From: Caproicibacter fermentans
GTDB taxonomy: Bacteria > Bacillota > Clostridia > Oscillospirales > Acutalibacteraceae
Direction of reading: 5' to 3'
DNA: 64,000 bases
NCBI RefSeq assembly: GCF_009746625.1
Contig: NZ_VWXL01000058.1
Location: 111,619 to 175,618, forward strand
Shown here in pieces: positions 1 through 8,344 of this stretch. The notes below the pieces were generated by a model, which was not told the DNA's origin, searched no databases, and saw only the letters and a list, made by a program, of their open reading frames with translations. Numbering within the stretch: the first letter of the stretch is position 1; each line of letters starts with the position of its first letter. A program made the translations under genes and the position numbers.

Positions 1-1142
1 CACATGGGGCTGACATTGATAAACTGCAGGCCGTACTGGATGACGGTGAAAATCAGGACGCCGGTTACGATGCCGCTGATTTTGCCGATTCCGCCGGCGA
101 GAGACACGCCGCCGACGCAGCAGGCGGCGATGGCGTCGAGTTCATATCCGTAGCCATATTGGTTGGAGGCTCCTGCTGTTCTGGCAGCTTCCAGAACGCC
201 GCCGAACCCATACAGAACGCCTGCAAGAATAAAGATTCCCATCAGCGTCTTAAAAACATTGACCCCGGAGACGCGCGCGGCTTCCATATTTCCGCCGATC
301 GCATAGATGTTTTTGCCGAAAACAGTTTTATTTAGAATAATCCACATTAAAATTGTGACGGCAATCGCGATGGGTACAAGGATCGATACTTTGTCAAAGA
401 GTTTGGTTTGAGCCAGTCTGGTAAAATCGTCGCGGACACCGCCGATCGGCTGTGAATTGTTTGGCGGCATATCAAAATACAGGGAGCAGATGCCGTAAAT
501 GCTGACCGAACTTGCCAATGTTGCAATAAACGGATGCATGTTATATTTTGCCACAAGGAATCCGTTGATTGCTCCGAAGATACCGCACGCAAAAATCGCG
601 AGAAGAATCGGCAGGATAATCGGAACCTGAGGGAGATTCGGGAAAAACCTGTGAGCATAATCGGGGTTCTGCAGCATGGAAGTGGAAATAACAGCGGCCA
701 GTCCGACCATGCGCCCGGCGGAAAGATCGGTGCCTGCAATCAGCAGCGTAATGATGATTCCCAGGGCGATAATTAAACGAATGGAAGACTGCGCGAGAAT
801 ATCGAACAGCACGTCGAATTTCATGAAACGGGGTTCGATAAAAATGATGACGATAATTAATACAAGCAGCGCGAAAATTAACGCGTAATTCAGAAAAAAG
901 GATTTCGCATTTTTGCGGGAGAACAGAACCTCTTCTCCTTTTCTGCCGGTGCTGATTGTCTGAAGAGCACCGTACCCCAGCAGGCACGCGCCGATGATGA
1001 CGAGGAACCCGGGCAGGTCGTAAATCTTCTTGATATGAAACAGCAATCCCAGAATGGCGCCGAAAACCGCAAAGCAAATGCCTGCCGCCATAAATACCGC
1101 CGCAAATTTCTTGCGGGGCACAGTTTTTCCTTCCTGATCCAT
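1..1142 (-). CDS. mglC: Galactose/methyl-galactoside-type ABC permease, 3' end outside window
   Basis: Inner-membrane permease of a sugar ABC importer of the MglC/RbsC family. Reading the minus strand from the ATG at 1142 gives MDQEGKTVPRKKFAAVFMAA followed by a chain of hydrophobic segments. Family hallmarks are visible: LIAGTDLSAGRMVGLAAVIS, NGFLVAKYNMHPFIATLA, YAIGGNMEAARVSGVNV and GGVSLAGGIGKISGIVTGVL. A Shine-Dalgarno-like AGGAAG lies 11 bases before the ATG. The gene follows mglA by about 20 bp, so it is the last gene of mglB-mglA-mglC. About 380 codons are visible; the C-terminus is cut by the window edge. Substrate is inferred from the neighbouring MglB; the family is certain. Confidence 0.93.
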   Translation of the reverse strand, partial: MDQEGKTVPRKKFAAVFMAAGICFAVFGAILGLLFHIKKIYDLPGFLVIIGACLLGYGALQTISTGRKGEEVLFSRKNAKSFFLNYALIFALLVLIIVIIFIEPRFMKFDVLFDILAQSSIRLIIALGIIITLLIAGTDLSAGRMVGLAAVISTSMLQNPDYAHRFFPNLPQVPIILPILLAIFACGIFGAINGFLVAKYNMHPFIATLASSVSIYGICSLYFDMPPNNSQPIGGVRDDFTRLAQTKLFDKVSILVPIAIAVTILMWIILNKTVFGKNIYAIGGNMEAARVSGVNVFKTLMGIFILAGVLYGFGGVLEAARTAGASNQYGYGYELDAIAACCVGGVSLAGGIGKISGIVTGVLIFTVIQYGLQFINVSPM

Positions 1143-1162
1143 ATGTACTTTCACTTCCTAAT

Positions 1163-2662
1163 CTAATTTCTGTATTGTGTTGCGAGACGCATGACCGAAA
1201 CCTGGTCGGCATCCTCACGGTTCAGAATACCCGTGACCCGGCCCTCGCACATTACCATGACTCTGTCCGCCATTCCAAGCAGCTCCGGCATTTCGGAAGA
1301 GATCATAATAATTGATTTGCCTGATTTGATCAGATCGAGCATGATGGTATAAATTTCATATTTGGCGCCAACGTCGATTCCGCGGGTGGGTTCATCCAGA
1401 ATCAGTATGTCCGGATCGGTTAAAAGCCAGCGGGCAATCAGAACCTTTTGTTGATTGCCTCCGGAGAGATTCTCCATTTCCGTATCAAGATTCGGGGTTT
1501 TCACATTCAAGGTTTTACTTATTGATTCCGCGGCTTTGTAGCGTTTTGAATCGTTGAGCAGGCCGCTTTTGGCAAACTTTTTCTGGCTCGCGATGACCGT
1601 GTTGTCCAAAACGGACAGATGCGCATAGACGCCGGAAGCCCGGCGTTCCTCCGTCAGCAGGGCCAGACCGTTCCTTTTTGCGTCCTGAACCGACTTGATT
1701 TCAATTTTGTGACCATTTTTATAGATTTCTCCGGAGGCGATCCCCCGCAGGCCGAATATGGATTCGACCAATTCCGTCCGTTGGGCTCCTACCAGTCCTC
1801 CAAGTCCCAGAATTTCTCCCTTATGAAGTTCGAAGCTTACATGCTGGAAAGATCTTGCTTCGGCAGAACACAGATCGTTGACCCGAAAAACAACTTTGTT
1901 GCCGGGAACGCTGTTTTTAGGAGGGAATCTGTTGGTCAGTTCACGCCCGACCATCATCTGAATCATCTTGTCTGTGGTCATTTGGGAAGAAGGCCAGGAA
2001 CCGATGTATTTTCCGTCTCGCATAACAGTGACTTCATCTGAGATTTTCAGGATTTCTTCCATCTTATGGGAGATATAAATGATCGCGCAGCCTTTTTCCT
2101 GAAGATGCCGCATAATGCTGAATAAATGCTCGGTTTCATTGTCCGTCAGGGAGGAGGTCGGCTCATCCATGATGATCAGCTTTGAATTGTAACTGACCGC
2201 CTTTGCAATTTCAACAAGCTGCAGGTTGGAAGGGGATAACGTAACCGCCAAGGCCTCCGGATTCACATCGAGGTTAATCTCCTGAAACAGCTCTTTTGTT
2301 TTGCGGACCATGGCTTTTGTGCTTACAATAGGCCCGCTTTTCGGGAAGCGCCCGAGCCAGATATTCTCCATGACCGGGCGGTAACGAATCGGGTGCTGTT
2401 CCTGATGGATCATAGAAATCCCCATGTCAAGCGCCTGCCTGGTGTTGGCAATTTCAACCTTTTGTCCGTTAAAAATCACATCACCCTCATCTTTGATGTA
2501 GATACCGAACAGGCATTTCATCAGGGTTGATTTTCCGGCTCCGTTTTCGCCAACCAATGCATGCACACTGCCTGGCCTTACTTTCAGGCTTACGTCTTCC
2601 AAGGCTTTTACGCCCGGAAATGATTTTGATATGTGATTCATTTCCAGGATGTATTCACTCAA
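1163..2662 (-). CDS. mglA: Galactose/glucose ABC importer, tandem ATP-binding protein
   Basis: Cytoplasmic ATPase with two fused nucleotide-binding domains (499 aa, the usual MglA/RbsA length). The first domain has Walker A GENGAGKST near residue 38, a degenerate signature (LSPSNLQLVEIAKA) and Walker B LIIMDEPTSSL. The second has the family's degenerate Walker A (GLVGAQRTE), a canonical signature LSGGNQQKVLIARWLL and Walker B ILILDEPTRGID. This asymmetry is normal for the family. Start is TTG at 2662 with GGAGGG seven bases upstream. It sits between mglB and mglC and powers the same importer. Substrate assignment rests on MglB. Confidence 0.95.
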   Translation of the reverse strand: MSEYILEMNHISKSFPGVKALEDVSLKVRPGSVHALVGENGAGKSTLMKCLFGIYIKDEGDVIFNGQKVEIANTRQALDMGISMIHQEQHPIRYRPVMENIWLGRFPKSGPIVSTKAMVRKTKELFQEINLDVNPEALAVTLSPSNLQLVEIAKAVSYNSKLIIMDEPTSSLTDNETEHLFSIMRHLQEKGCAIIYISHKMEEILKISDEVTVMRDGKYIGSWPSSQMTTDKMIQMMVGRELTNRFPPKNSVPGNKVVFRVNDLCSAEARSFQHVSFELHKGEILGLGGLVGAQRTELVESIFGLRGIASGEIYKNGHKIEIKSVQDAKRNGLALLTEERRASGVYAHLSVLDNTVIASQKKFAKSGLLNDSKRYKAAESISKTLNVKTPNLDTEMENLSGGNQQKVLIARWLLTDPDILILDEPTRGIDVGAKYEIYTIMLDLIKSGKSIIMISSEMPELLGMADRVMVMCEGRVTGILNREDADQVSVMRLATQYRN

Positions 2663-2698
2663 CTGTCAGCCCTCCTTTTTCGTAGAGGTGATCAGCGA

Positions 2699-2732
2699 TG
2701 GGGAACGAAAAGAACCGTCTTCACGTTCCCCA
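2699..2732 (-). repeat. Intercistronic hairpin between mglB and mglA
   Basis: TGGGGAACG (2699-2707) and CGTTCCCCA (2724-2732) form a 9-bp perfect inverted repeat in the 85-bp gap between mglB and mglA. No T-run follows on the minus strand. Such stem-loops after a binding-protein gene commonly protect the upstream message or damp downstream expression; that role here is inference. Confidence 0.6.
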
Positions 2733-2747
2733 CATGCTGTCAGTATC

Positions 2748-3851
2748 TTATTTGGTCATGTAATCTGTATAATTATCCTGTGTCACCTGAACATAAGGGA
2801 TCCACACATACTTTTCGTCGGTTAATTCGTAACCAATATTGTCTTTGGTAATGTCTTTGCCTTCCGCGGTGGCGACAGCAATATTCACGGAAGCGTTTCC
2901 CTGGTTGACGGCGTCATTCAGAACCGTGCCGTACATGGAACCCTCTTTCATGGCTTCCAGAGCCGGAGCAGTCGCATCCACGCCGACCACAGGAATGTAC
3001 TTGGACTTGTCGCCCTTGTTGTAGCCGTGAGCCTTAAGCGCCTCAATGGCGCCGAGAGCCATGTCGTCATTGTTGCACAGAACGGCCTCGATCTTGTCGA
3101 TTCCCTGGGAAGTGATGAAAGTGTTCATCAGGTCGGTTGCTTTTGCCTTATCCCAGTAAGCGGTATCGGCGGCCAGTTTTTCTGTTTCAAAGCCGCCGTC
3201 GTTGATCGCCTGAATCGAATACTTTGTGCGCAGAGTGGCATCCTGATGGCCCGGCTCGCCCTGAAGCATTACATACTGGATCTTTCCGTCACCGTTTTTA
3301 TCTGCATCTTTGTTTTTCTTGAAGTAGTCTACGATCAGCTGGCCGGAAAGCGTACCGGATTGCTCCGCTTTTGCTCCGACGTACCATGTTTTATCATAGC
3401 TTTTCAGAATGTCGGCCTCCGGTTCGCGGTTCAGGAAGATAATCGGTATGTTCTTGTCCTTTGCCTTTTTCACAAGGGACTCGGCGGCGGTGCGGTCGAC
3501 GGGGTTGACGCACAGTGCCGAAACGCCCTTTGTAATAAATGTATCCACCTGTTCGTTCTGAGTGGCCTGTTTGTTCTGCGAATCAACGATATTCAGAGTG
3601 ACGCCGAACTTCTGGGCCTCTTTCGTCATCTGATCGCGAACGCCCGTCATAAAGGTATCGTCAAATTTGTAGATGCAGACGCCGATCGTCACATCGGACG
3701 GGTCAACTGCGGCGGTTTCGCTGGATGTGGGCTCCGTGCTGGCTGCCGACGATGCCCCTCCGGCCGATGAAGCCGGTGTCGAACTGGAACACCCAACTGT
3801 TACGGCGCCCATCATCAGAGCAGCCATAACCATTGCCAAGGTCTTTTTCAT
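2748..3851 (-). CDS. mglB: Galactose/glucose-binding lipoprotein of ABC importer
   Basis: Extracytoplasmic solute-binding protein of the periplasmic-binding-protein-like I fold (367 aa). Signal peptide MKKTLAMVMAALMMGAVTVG is followed by the lipobox Cys (GCSSS) and a Ser/Ala/Thr-rich linker to about residue 48. The MglB-type calcium loop is visible near residue 180 as DADKNGDGKIQYV, followed by GEPGHQDATLRTKYS, close to what is known for MglB of enteric bacteria and clostridia. The CNNDDMALGAIEALKAHG segment is also family-typical. First gene of mglB-mglA-mglC; ATG 3851 has a good AGGAGGAAG site. D-galactose and/or D-glucose are the likely ligands. Confidence 0.94.
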   Translation of the reverse strand: MKKTLAMVMAALMMGAVTVGCSSSTPASSAGGASSAASTEPTSSETAAVDPSDVTIGVCIYKFDDTFMTGVRDQMTKEAQKFGVTLNIVDSQNKQATQNEQVDTFITKGVSALCVNPVDRTAAESLVKKAKDKNIPIIFLNREPEADILKSYDKTWYVGAKAEQSGTLSGQLIVDYFKKNKDADKNGDGKIQYVMLQGEPGHQDATLRTKYSIQAINDGGFETEKLAADTAYWDKAKATDLMNTFITSQGIDKIEAVLCNNDDMALGAIEALKAHGYNKGDKSKYIPVVGVDATAPALEAMKEGSMYGTVLNDAVNQGNASVNIAVATAEGKDITKDNIGYELTDEKYVWIPYVQVTQDNYTDYMTK

Positions 3852-4091
3852 ATAACTTCCTCCTTAGAATTAATTCGGACCGGAAAGCAAACCATTTGTG
3901 CGTGTTGACCAATTTGACGCTCGCAAGCCGGCCTTTCTTATTAATTAAATATAAGTATACGGTTCCGATAAGGAAAAATCTATATAAAATTCTTCTATCT
4001 TATATTAAAATTCTTAACTGATTGACATGATTTTGTCTATAATTGTGCAAGCGGATGTCCACGTGTCATTGATTGCGGGAGGACATCAACC

Positions 4092-4181
4092 GTGGAATTT
4101 GAACGGAATTATGGGTATTCCTATCTAAATTGGGAAGAGGCTTTTGAAATATTCCCCGGCAAGGAAGGGGACATGGCCTGA
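4092..4181 (+). CDS. Possible 29-aa microprotein, unknown function
   Basis: GTG start at 4092 with a strong GGGAGG nine bases upstream, 29 codons, stop at 4179-4181, then a strong hairpin seven bases later. The peptide begins VEFERNYGYSYLNWEEAFEI (initiator shown as V) and ends with GKEGDMA; it is acidic, aromatic and has no membrane segment or signal. A TATAAT at 4038-4043 with TTAACT 18 bp upstream could drive it. Promoter, RBS, short frame and terminator in order is more than expected by chance, but no homolog is recognised. A decayed gene fragment is the main alternative. Confidence 0.4.
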   Translation: MEFERNYGYSYLNWEEAFEIFPGKEGDMA

Positions 4182-4187
4182 AAAAGC

Positions 4188-4220
4188 AAGCCCGGGCAGC
4201 GTAATCGCCGCCCGGGCTTT
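4188..4220. terminator. Bidirectional intrinsic terminator
   Basis: AAGCCCGGGC (4188-4197) and GCCCGGGCTT (4210-4219) form a 10-bp GC-rich stem with a 12-nt loop. On the minus strand it is followed by GCTTTTT, so it probably ends the LacI-gene transcript; on the plus strand it lies directly after the possible microgene. Confidence 0.7.
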
Positions 4221-4328
4221 GTCCCGGATGACCGTCGAAGAACCCATCCGAAGCGCTGAGCGAGAAGGGTTCTTTTCGATGATCTGACCACGCATTCGCT
4301 GCGCAGTATTTGTAAATTCAGCCCCTGT

Positions 4329-5321
4329 TTAAGTGGTACCGCGTTCTATGACGGATACCGGCAGCACAATATGCTCGGAGCCGCCGCTTGCAGCGTCTTC
4401 AATCCGATTCATCAAAATTTCCACCGCCTTTTTTGCCATCTGGTTGCAGTCCTGATGGACGGTAGTCAGTGCCGGATAGCAGCGCTGACTGACCGCGCTG
4501 TCATCATAGCCGATGATTTTTACCTTCCCCGGTACGTCGATGCCGTTTTGCTGCAGCGCCTGCAGCGCGCCGTAAGCGCGCAGATCATTGGTAGCGAAAA
4601 CGCCGTCGAAATTCAGACTTTTATTCGCTAGGTAGGAAACGAGATGCCTCGCTCCCTCGTAATGGTCGCTTTCGTCGCTCAGTTCCACCATAAGCTCTTT
4701 GTCAACGGCGATATTGTGGTCCTTTAAAGCATCGAGGTAGCCCTGCTGCCGTTCCAGATTTACGGAAAGCGGCCGTTCCCAGCCGAGAAGCATGATTCGC
4801 TTGCAGCCCTTGTGGATCAGCAGTTCGGTTGCCATATATCCGCCCAGATAATTGTCGGATTCCAAACAGATAAACTGTTCCGTATCAATCGGGACCCGGT
4901 CGATGAAAACAACGGGAAAATTTGCGCCGGCGGCGAGGGTTCCGAGCGCTTTGCTTCCTACAAAGCAGATCATGGCAGCAACCTTGCAATTGTTAAATTC
5001 CATAAAATAAAAATTTTCCCTCTTGCTGTCCTCGTTCGCATTACAAATAAACGCGGAATAGCCGTATTCGAACAGATATTTTTCCAATGCAACACAAAGT
5101 TGTGCGAACCACTCATTCGACAAATCCGGCACCAGAATGCCGATCCGTTTGCTGGTATTTGAGCCGGTGCTATAGCCGGTCTTCTGAATCGCTTCATGAA
5201 CGGCTTTCTTTGTCGCTTCGGAATAACCTCCTTGGTTATTGATCACACGCGAAACAGTCGCGGTAGAATATCCGGCCTTTTTTGCAATATCCCGGATGGA
5301 TAGCGGTTTCTTTTTTTTCAT
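4329..5321 (-). CDS. LacI-family transcriptional regulator
   Basis: DNA-binding repressor of 330 aa. The N-terminal LacI helix-turn-helix is clear (LSIRDIAKKAGYSTATVSRV), followed by the hinge helix and a sugar-binding core (IGILVPDLSNEWFAQL, GVFATNDLRAYGALQAL, VKIIGYDDSAVSQRCYPALT). ATG 5321 is preferred because the protein then begins MKKKKPLSIRD, as usual; a GTG four codons upstream (5333) is possible. It is divergent from alsA across a 465-bp regulatory region and lies behind the mgl operon, so it may control either. Control of als is more likely by proximity to its promoter. This is inference. Confidence 0.93.
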   Translation of the reverse strand: MKKKKPLSIRDIAKKAGYSTATVSRVINNQGGYSEATKKAVHEAIQKTGYSTGSNTSKRIGILVPDLSNEWFAQLCVALEKYLFEYGYSAFICNANEDSKRENFYFMEFNNCKVAAMICFVGSKALGTLAAGANFPVVFIDRVPIDTEQFICLESDNYLGGYMATELLIHKGCKRIMLLGWERPLSVNLERQQGYLDALKDHNIAVDKELMVELSDESDHYEGARHLVSYLANKSLNFDGVFATNDLRAYGALQALQQNGIDVPGKVKIIGYDDSAVSQRCYPALTTVHQDCNQMAKKAVEILMNRIEDAASGGSEHIVLPVSVIERGTT

Positions 5322-5624
5322 AACAGCTCTCACTCGATTTCCTTTTTTTAAAAAGGTTCCGTCGCCTGGGACAACAGAACGTCTGGTTTTCTTTACGCTG
5401 AAATAACGTAACGTTCCGTTCGCAGGTCCGCGAGACGGAAGCCTGTTTTAAATCAGCTCTTTGTCGGATTCCATTCCTCTTTTTATCTACTATATTACAG
5501 GTTCGCTCTTCTGTTGTAAAGTGAAAATAGAAATTTCGTCCGGGATTTTAAAAACTGCGTTACTCAATTTTAACGTAACATTAACACGATCACAAGTGAA
5601 TATTAACAAATTTAATAAAATGCA

Positions 5625-5653
5625 TTGACTACTCAAATCATATTTGCTACACT
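5625..5653 (+). promoter_or_regulatory. Promoter of the als operon
   Basis: TTGACT (5625-5630), 17-bp spacer, TACACT (5648-5653): a near-consensus sigma-A promoter about 145 bp upstream of the alsA start. Confidence 0.75.
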
Positions 5654-5667
5654 ATAAACACTTTAAT

Positions 5668-5701
5668 GAAATGTTACTTTAAATTATTTAGAAATGTTAC
5701 T
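5668..5701 (+). promoter_or_regulatory. Paired GAAATGTTACT repeats, candidate operator
   Basis: Two identical 11-mers GAAATGTTACT at 5668-5678 and 5691-5701, spaced 23 bp (about two helical turns), start 15 bp after the -10 box of the als promoter. An inverted core GTAACATT lies at 5575-5582. The position would suit repression by the divergent LacI protein, although LacI sites are usually palindromic. Confidence 0.45.
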
Positions 5702-5798
5702 AGATTCAGGCTTTAATATGGCTTTAATGATCTGTTTCTAAAAAAGGATTTTTATCCCCAAGAGCGATCGAAAAGCATGTTTCAGAAAGAAGGATTTT

Positions 5799-7319
5799 AT
5801 GGAACCTTTGATAAAGATGGTCGGCATAACGAAGGTTTTTCCCGGCGTAAAAGCATTGAATAACATTTCGCTAGACATTATGCCGGGCGAAGTCCACATA
5901 TTGCTGGGAGAAAACGGCGCGGGCAAATCCACCCTGATGAAAATACTCAGCGGGGTCTATCAGCCAACCTTAGGCAAAATCATCATAGGCGGCAAAGAGT
6001 ATAAAAGCCTGACCACAAAAGATTCCTATGATGAGGGCGTTGCAATTATTTATCAGGAACTGAGCGTCATCAATGAACTTTCCATCCTTGAGAATCTCTT
6101 CGTCGGTAAGCTACCCACCGTAAAGAAGTGCGGCATTTCCGTTGTGGATTACAAGACCATGGAAGAAAAAGCCGCCGCGATGCTTCAGAAGGTCGGCGTT
6201 CACCGCCCGCTGAAAACCTTTGTGGAGGATCTGACCATGCCGGAAAAGCAACAGGTCGAGATCGCTAAGGCATTGGTCTCCGACGCTAAGATCATCATCA
6301 TGGATGAACCGACTACATCGCTGACCACTGCGGAAACCGACAATCTTTTCGCTTTAATCCGCAAGCTGAAAAGCGAAAACAAAGGCATCGTCTACATCTC
6401 GCACAAAATGGATGAGATCAAGAAAATAGGAGACCGTGTTACGGTGCTAAAGGACGGCACGTACGTAGGTACCCGACGTGTGGATGAGGTCACGGTTGAC
6501 GAATTGGTCACCATGATGGTTGGGCGAGAAATCAAAGGAACCTATTTTGGCAACCCGGACGTCGATCTTACAAAACAGCCCATTCTATTTGAAGCGAAAA
6601 ACATCACACGCTCCGACGGCAGATGCAGAAACATATCCTTTCAGCTTCATAAGGGCGAAATACTGGGATTTGCCGGTCTGGTGGGAGCGGGACGCACAGA
6701 AACGATGGAAGCTATCTTCGGCGCGCATCCGAAAATCAAGGGGCAGGTTTTTTTGAACGGGCGGGAGCTGCATATCACCAGCCCCTATTCCGCCATTAAG
6801 CAGGGCCTCGGCATGGTGACCGAGAACCGCCGTGAAACGGGTATCATCGACAATTTTAATGTCAAGCAGAACATCTCGATGGTCCCGTATCTTAAGCAGT
6901 CAAGCGCTGGCGGGATCGGAGGCTTTCTCGACGGAAGACAGGAGGTTCGGTGGGCTGAAGAGCAGAAGGCGAATCTGCACATCAAATGCACCGGTATCAA
7001 TCAAATGGTCGTCGATCTTTCCGGAGGCAACCAGCAAAAAGTTATACTCGGAAAATGGCTGGCGGCGAATACCGAGGTTATTATTTTTGACGAACCGACA
7101 AAGGGCATTGATATAGGAAGCAAAAGCGAAATTTATCAGCTGATGCGAAAGCTTGCCAACGAAGGCAAGGGCGTTTTAATGATTTCTTCGGAACTGACCG
7201 AACTTCTGAGCGTCTGCGACCGAATCGCGGTGTTTCGCGAGGGAGAAATCCGCATGATTTTTAACAGCGCGGAGGCCAGTGAAGAGAAGATCGTCAAGAC
7301 CAGCACCGGTGAATATTGA
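5799..7319 (+). CDS. alsA: D-allose-type ABC importer, tandem ATP-binding protein
   Basis: Cytoplasmic ATPase of the RbsA/MglA/AlsA family, 506 aa with two NBDs. First NBD: Walker A GENGAGKST near residue 38, modified signature LTMPEKQQVEIAKAL, Walker B IIIMDEPTTSL. Second NBD: degenerate Walker A GLVGAGRTE, signature LSGGNQQKVILGKWL, Walker B VIIFDEPTKGID. The specificity call comes from the operon: it is followed by a permease, an AlsE-like epimerase, an AlsK-like kinase, a binding protein and RpiB, the gene set of the E. coli D-allose pathway. Ribose or allulose are alternatives. AAGGA lies shortly before ATG 5799. Confidence 0.9.
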   Translation: MEPLIKMVGITKVFPGVKALNNISLDIMPGEVHILLGENGAGKSTLMKILSGVYQPTLGKIIIGGKEYKSLTTKDSYDEGVAIIYQELSVINELSILENLFVGKLPTVKKCGISVVDYKTMEEKAAAMLQKVGVHRPLKTFVEDLTMPEKQQVEIAKALVSDAKIIIMDEPTTSLTTAETDNLFALIRKLKSENKGIVYISHKMDEIKKIGDRVTVLKDGTYVGTRRVDEVTVDELVTMMVGREIKGTYFGNPDVDLTKQPILFEAKNITRSDGRCRNISFQLHKGEILGFAGLVGAGRTETMEAIFGAHPKIKGQVFLNGRELHITSPYSAIKQGLGMVTENRRETGIIDNFNVKQNISMVPYLKQSSAGGIGGFLDGRQEVRWAEEQKANLHIKCTGINQMVVDLSGGNQQKVILGKWLAANTEVIIFDEPTKGIDIGSKSEIYQLMRKLANEGKGVLMISSELTELLSVCDRIAVFREGEIRMIFNSAEASEEKIVKTSTGEY

Positions 7320-7333
7320 GGAGGAAACGAATC

Positions 7334-8314
7334 ATGAGCGAGACAGGCATAAAGAAAAATTCACAAAATTTTGGAATATTATGGCAGAGATACGGTACCT
7401 TCGGCATTTTGTTTCTTCTGCTGGTGGTGCTGGCCATTGCCCAGCCGGGCGCAATCTTTAATTCCTCGGCCGTTCCTCAGATGCTCAAGCAGTCCGCCGT
7501 TAATATCCTACTGGCGTGTGGCGAATTCTTTGCCATTCTGATCGCGGGCATCGACCTGAGCGTCGGCGCGGTCTGCGGCCTTTCCGGCATGGTGGCCGCC
7601 GAACTGATGGTTTCCGCGCATATGCCATGGGTCCCGGCCTGTATCATTGGCGTTCTGTGCGGCACGTTTTTCGGGTTTCTAAACGGTCTGTTGGTTAACA
7701 GGACGGGCCTTCACCCCTTTATCATCACCTTGGGTACCCAGTCTATTTTTTTCGGCGTCATGCTGGTTGTTTCTCATTCCGCGAACATCTACGGTTTTCC
7801 CGCATCGTTCTCCAGCATGATAAATGCCAGTTTATTCGACTTCTTTCCAATCTCCGCGATTATTGCGTTGCTTGTCGCCGTCGTACTGTGGTTCTTCACC
7901 ACGAAGACCAAGGCGGGCCGCAACACGTATGCTTTGGGCGGGAATAAAGAGGCTGCATGGTACTCCGGAATCAATGTTCCCTTACATACGCTGATCGTCT
8001 TTATCATTTCCGGCACCTGCGCGGGCATTGCCGGGATCGTACTGATGGGCCGTTTGAATTGTGCGGACCCCGTTGCGGGTACCGGATATGATACCTATGC
8101 GATCGCGGCCGCCATCATCGGTGGCACCAGCTTCATGGGTGGCAAAGGTAAAATCCCGGGCGTCGTCATCGGCGGCTTTATCATCGGCATTATCAATTAC
8201 GGCATGACAGCACTCATGATTGACAGCTCGTACCAGAAAATCATGATGGGTGCCCTGATCATCATATCTGTCGCTATCGACCACTTTGTCTCGGTATCCA
8301 CCAACGAAAAATAA
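7334..8314 (+). CDS. alsC: D-allose-type ABC importer permease
   Basis: Membrane permease of the RbsC/AlsC family, 326 aa with about ten hydrophobic segments. Family motifs: ILIAGIDLSVGAVCGLSGM, NGLLVNRTGLHPFIITLG, YALGGNKEAAWYSGINV and IIGGTSFMGGKGKIPGVVIG. ATG 7334 is chosen because GAGGAGG (about 7318-7324) sits nine bases upstream; a frame extension to a TTG at 7316 would contain that RBS. The RBS overlaps the end of alsA, so the two are translationally close. Works with AlsA and AlsB. Confidence 0.92.
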   Translation: MSETGIKKNSQNFGILWQRYGTFGILFLLLVVLAIAQPGAIFNSSAVPQMLKQSAVNILLACGEFFAILIAGIDLSVGAVCGLSGMVAAELMVSAHMPWVPACIIGVLCGTFFGFLNGLLVNRTGLHPFIITLGTQSIFFGVMLVVSHSANIYGFPASFSSMINASLFDFFPISAIIALLVAVVLWFFTTKTKAGRNTYALGGNKEAAWYSGINVPLHTLIVFIISGTCAGIAGIVLMGRLNCADPVAGTGYDTYAIAAAIIGGTSFMGGKGKIPGVVIGGFIIGIINYGMTALMIDSSYQKIMMGALIIISVAIDHFVSVSTNEK

Positions 8315-8344
8315 TTCTATCTATCCAAAGCGAGGTTATTCCAA

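Larger units (their letters stand above)
3852..4328. other. Intergenic region between mglB and the LacI gene
   Basis: 477 bp. The side next to mglB is AT-rich and must hold the mgl promoter on the minus strand (a TATACT at 3959-3954 is a candidate -10 with a weak -35). The middle holds a possible 29-codon microgene with its own RBS and the bidirectional hairpin described separately. A further imperfect inverted repeat, CGAAGAACCC (4236-4245) against GGGTTCTTTTCG (4267-4278), lies just downstream of the LacI gene. Confidence 0.6.
5322..5798. other. Divergent regulatory region between LacI gene and alsA
   Basis: About 475 bp without a coding frame. It contains a strong plus-strand promoter, two direct copies of GAAATGTTACT downstream of it, an inverted partial copy GTAACATT (5575-5582) upstream, and AACGTAACGTT near 5406-5416. 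These are candidate operators. The 5' untranslated leader of alsA would be about 135 nt long. Confidence 0.6.

Noticed and set aside
4022..4043. TTGACA followed by TATAAT upstream of the microgene as a promoter
   Set aside because: The spacer is only 10 bp. TTAACT at 4014-4019 with 18-bp spacing is the better -35 candidate.
1..8314. The mgl and als transporters as a recent tandem duplication
   Set aside because: The proteins differ strongly in sequence and linker detail, gene order differs and strands are opposite; they are ordinary paralogs.
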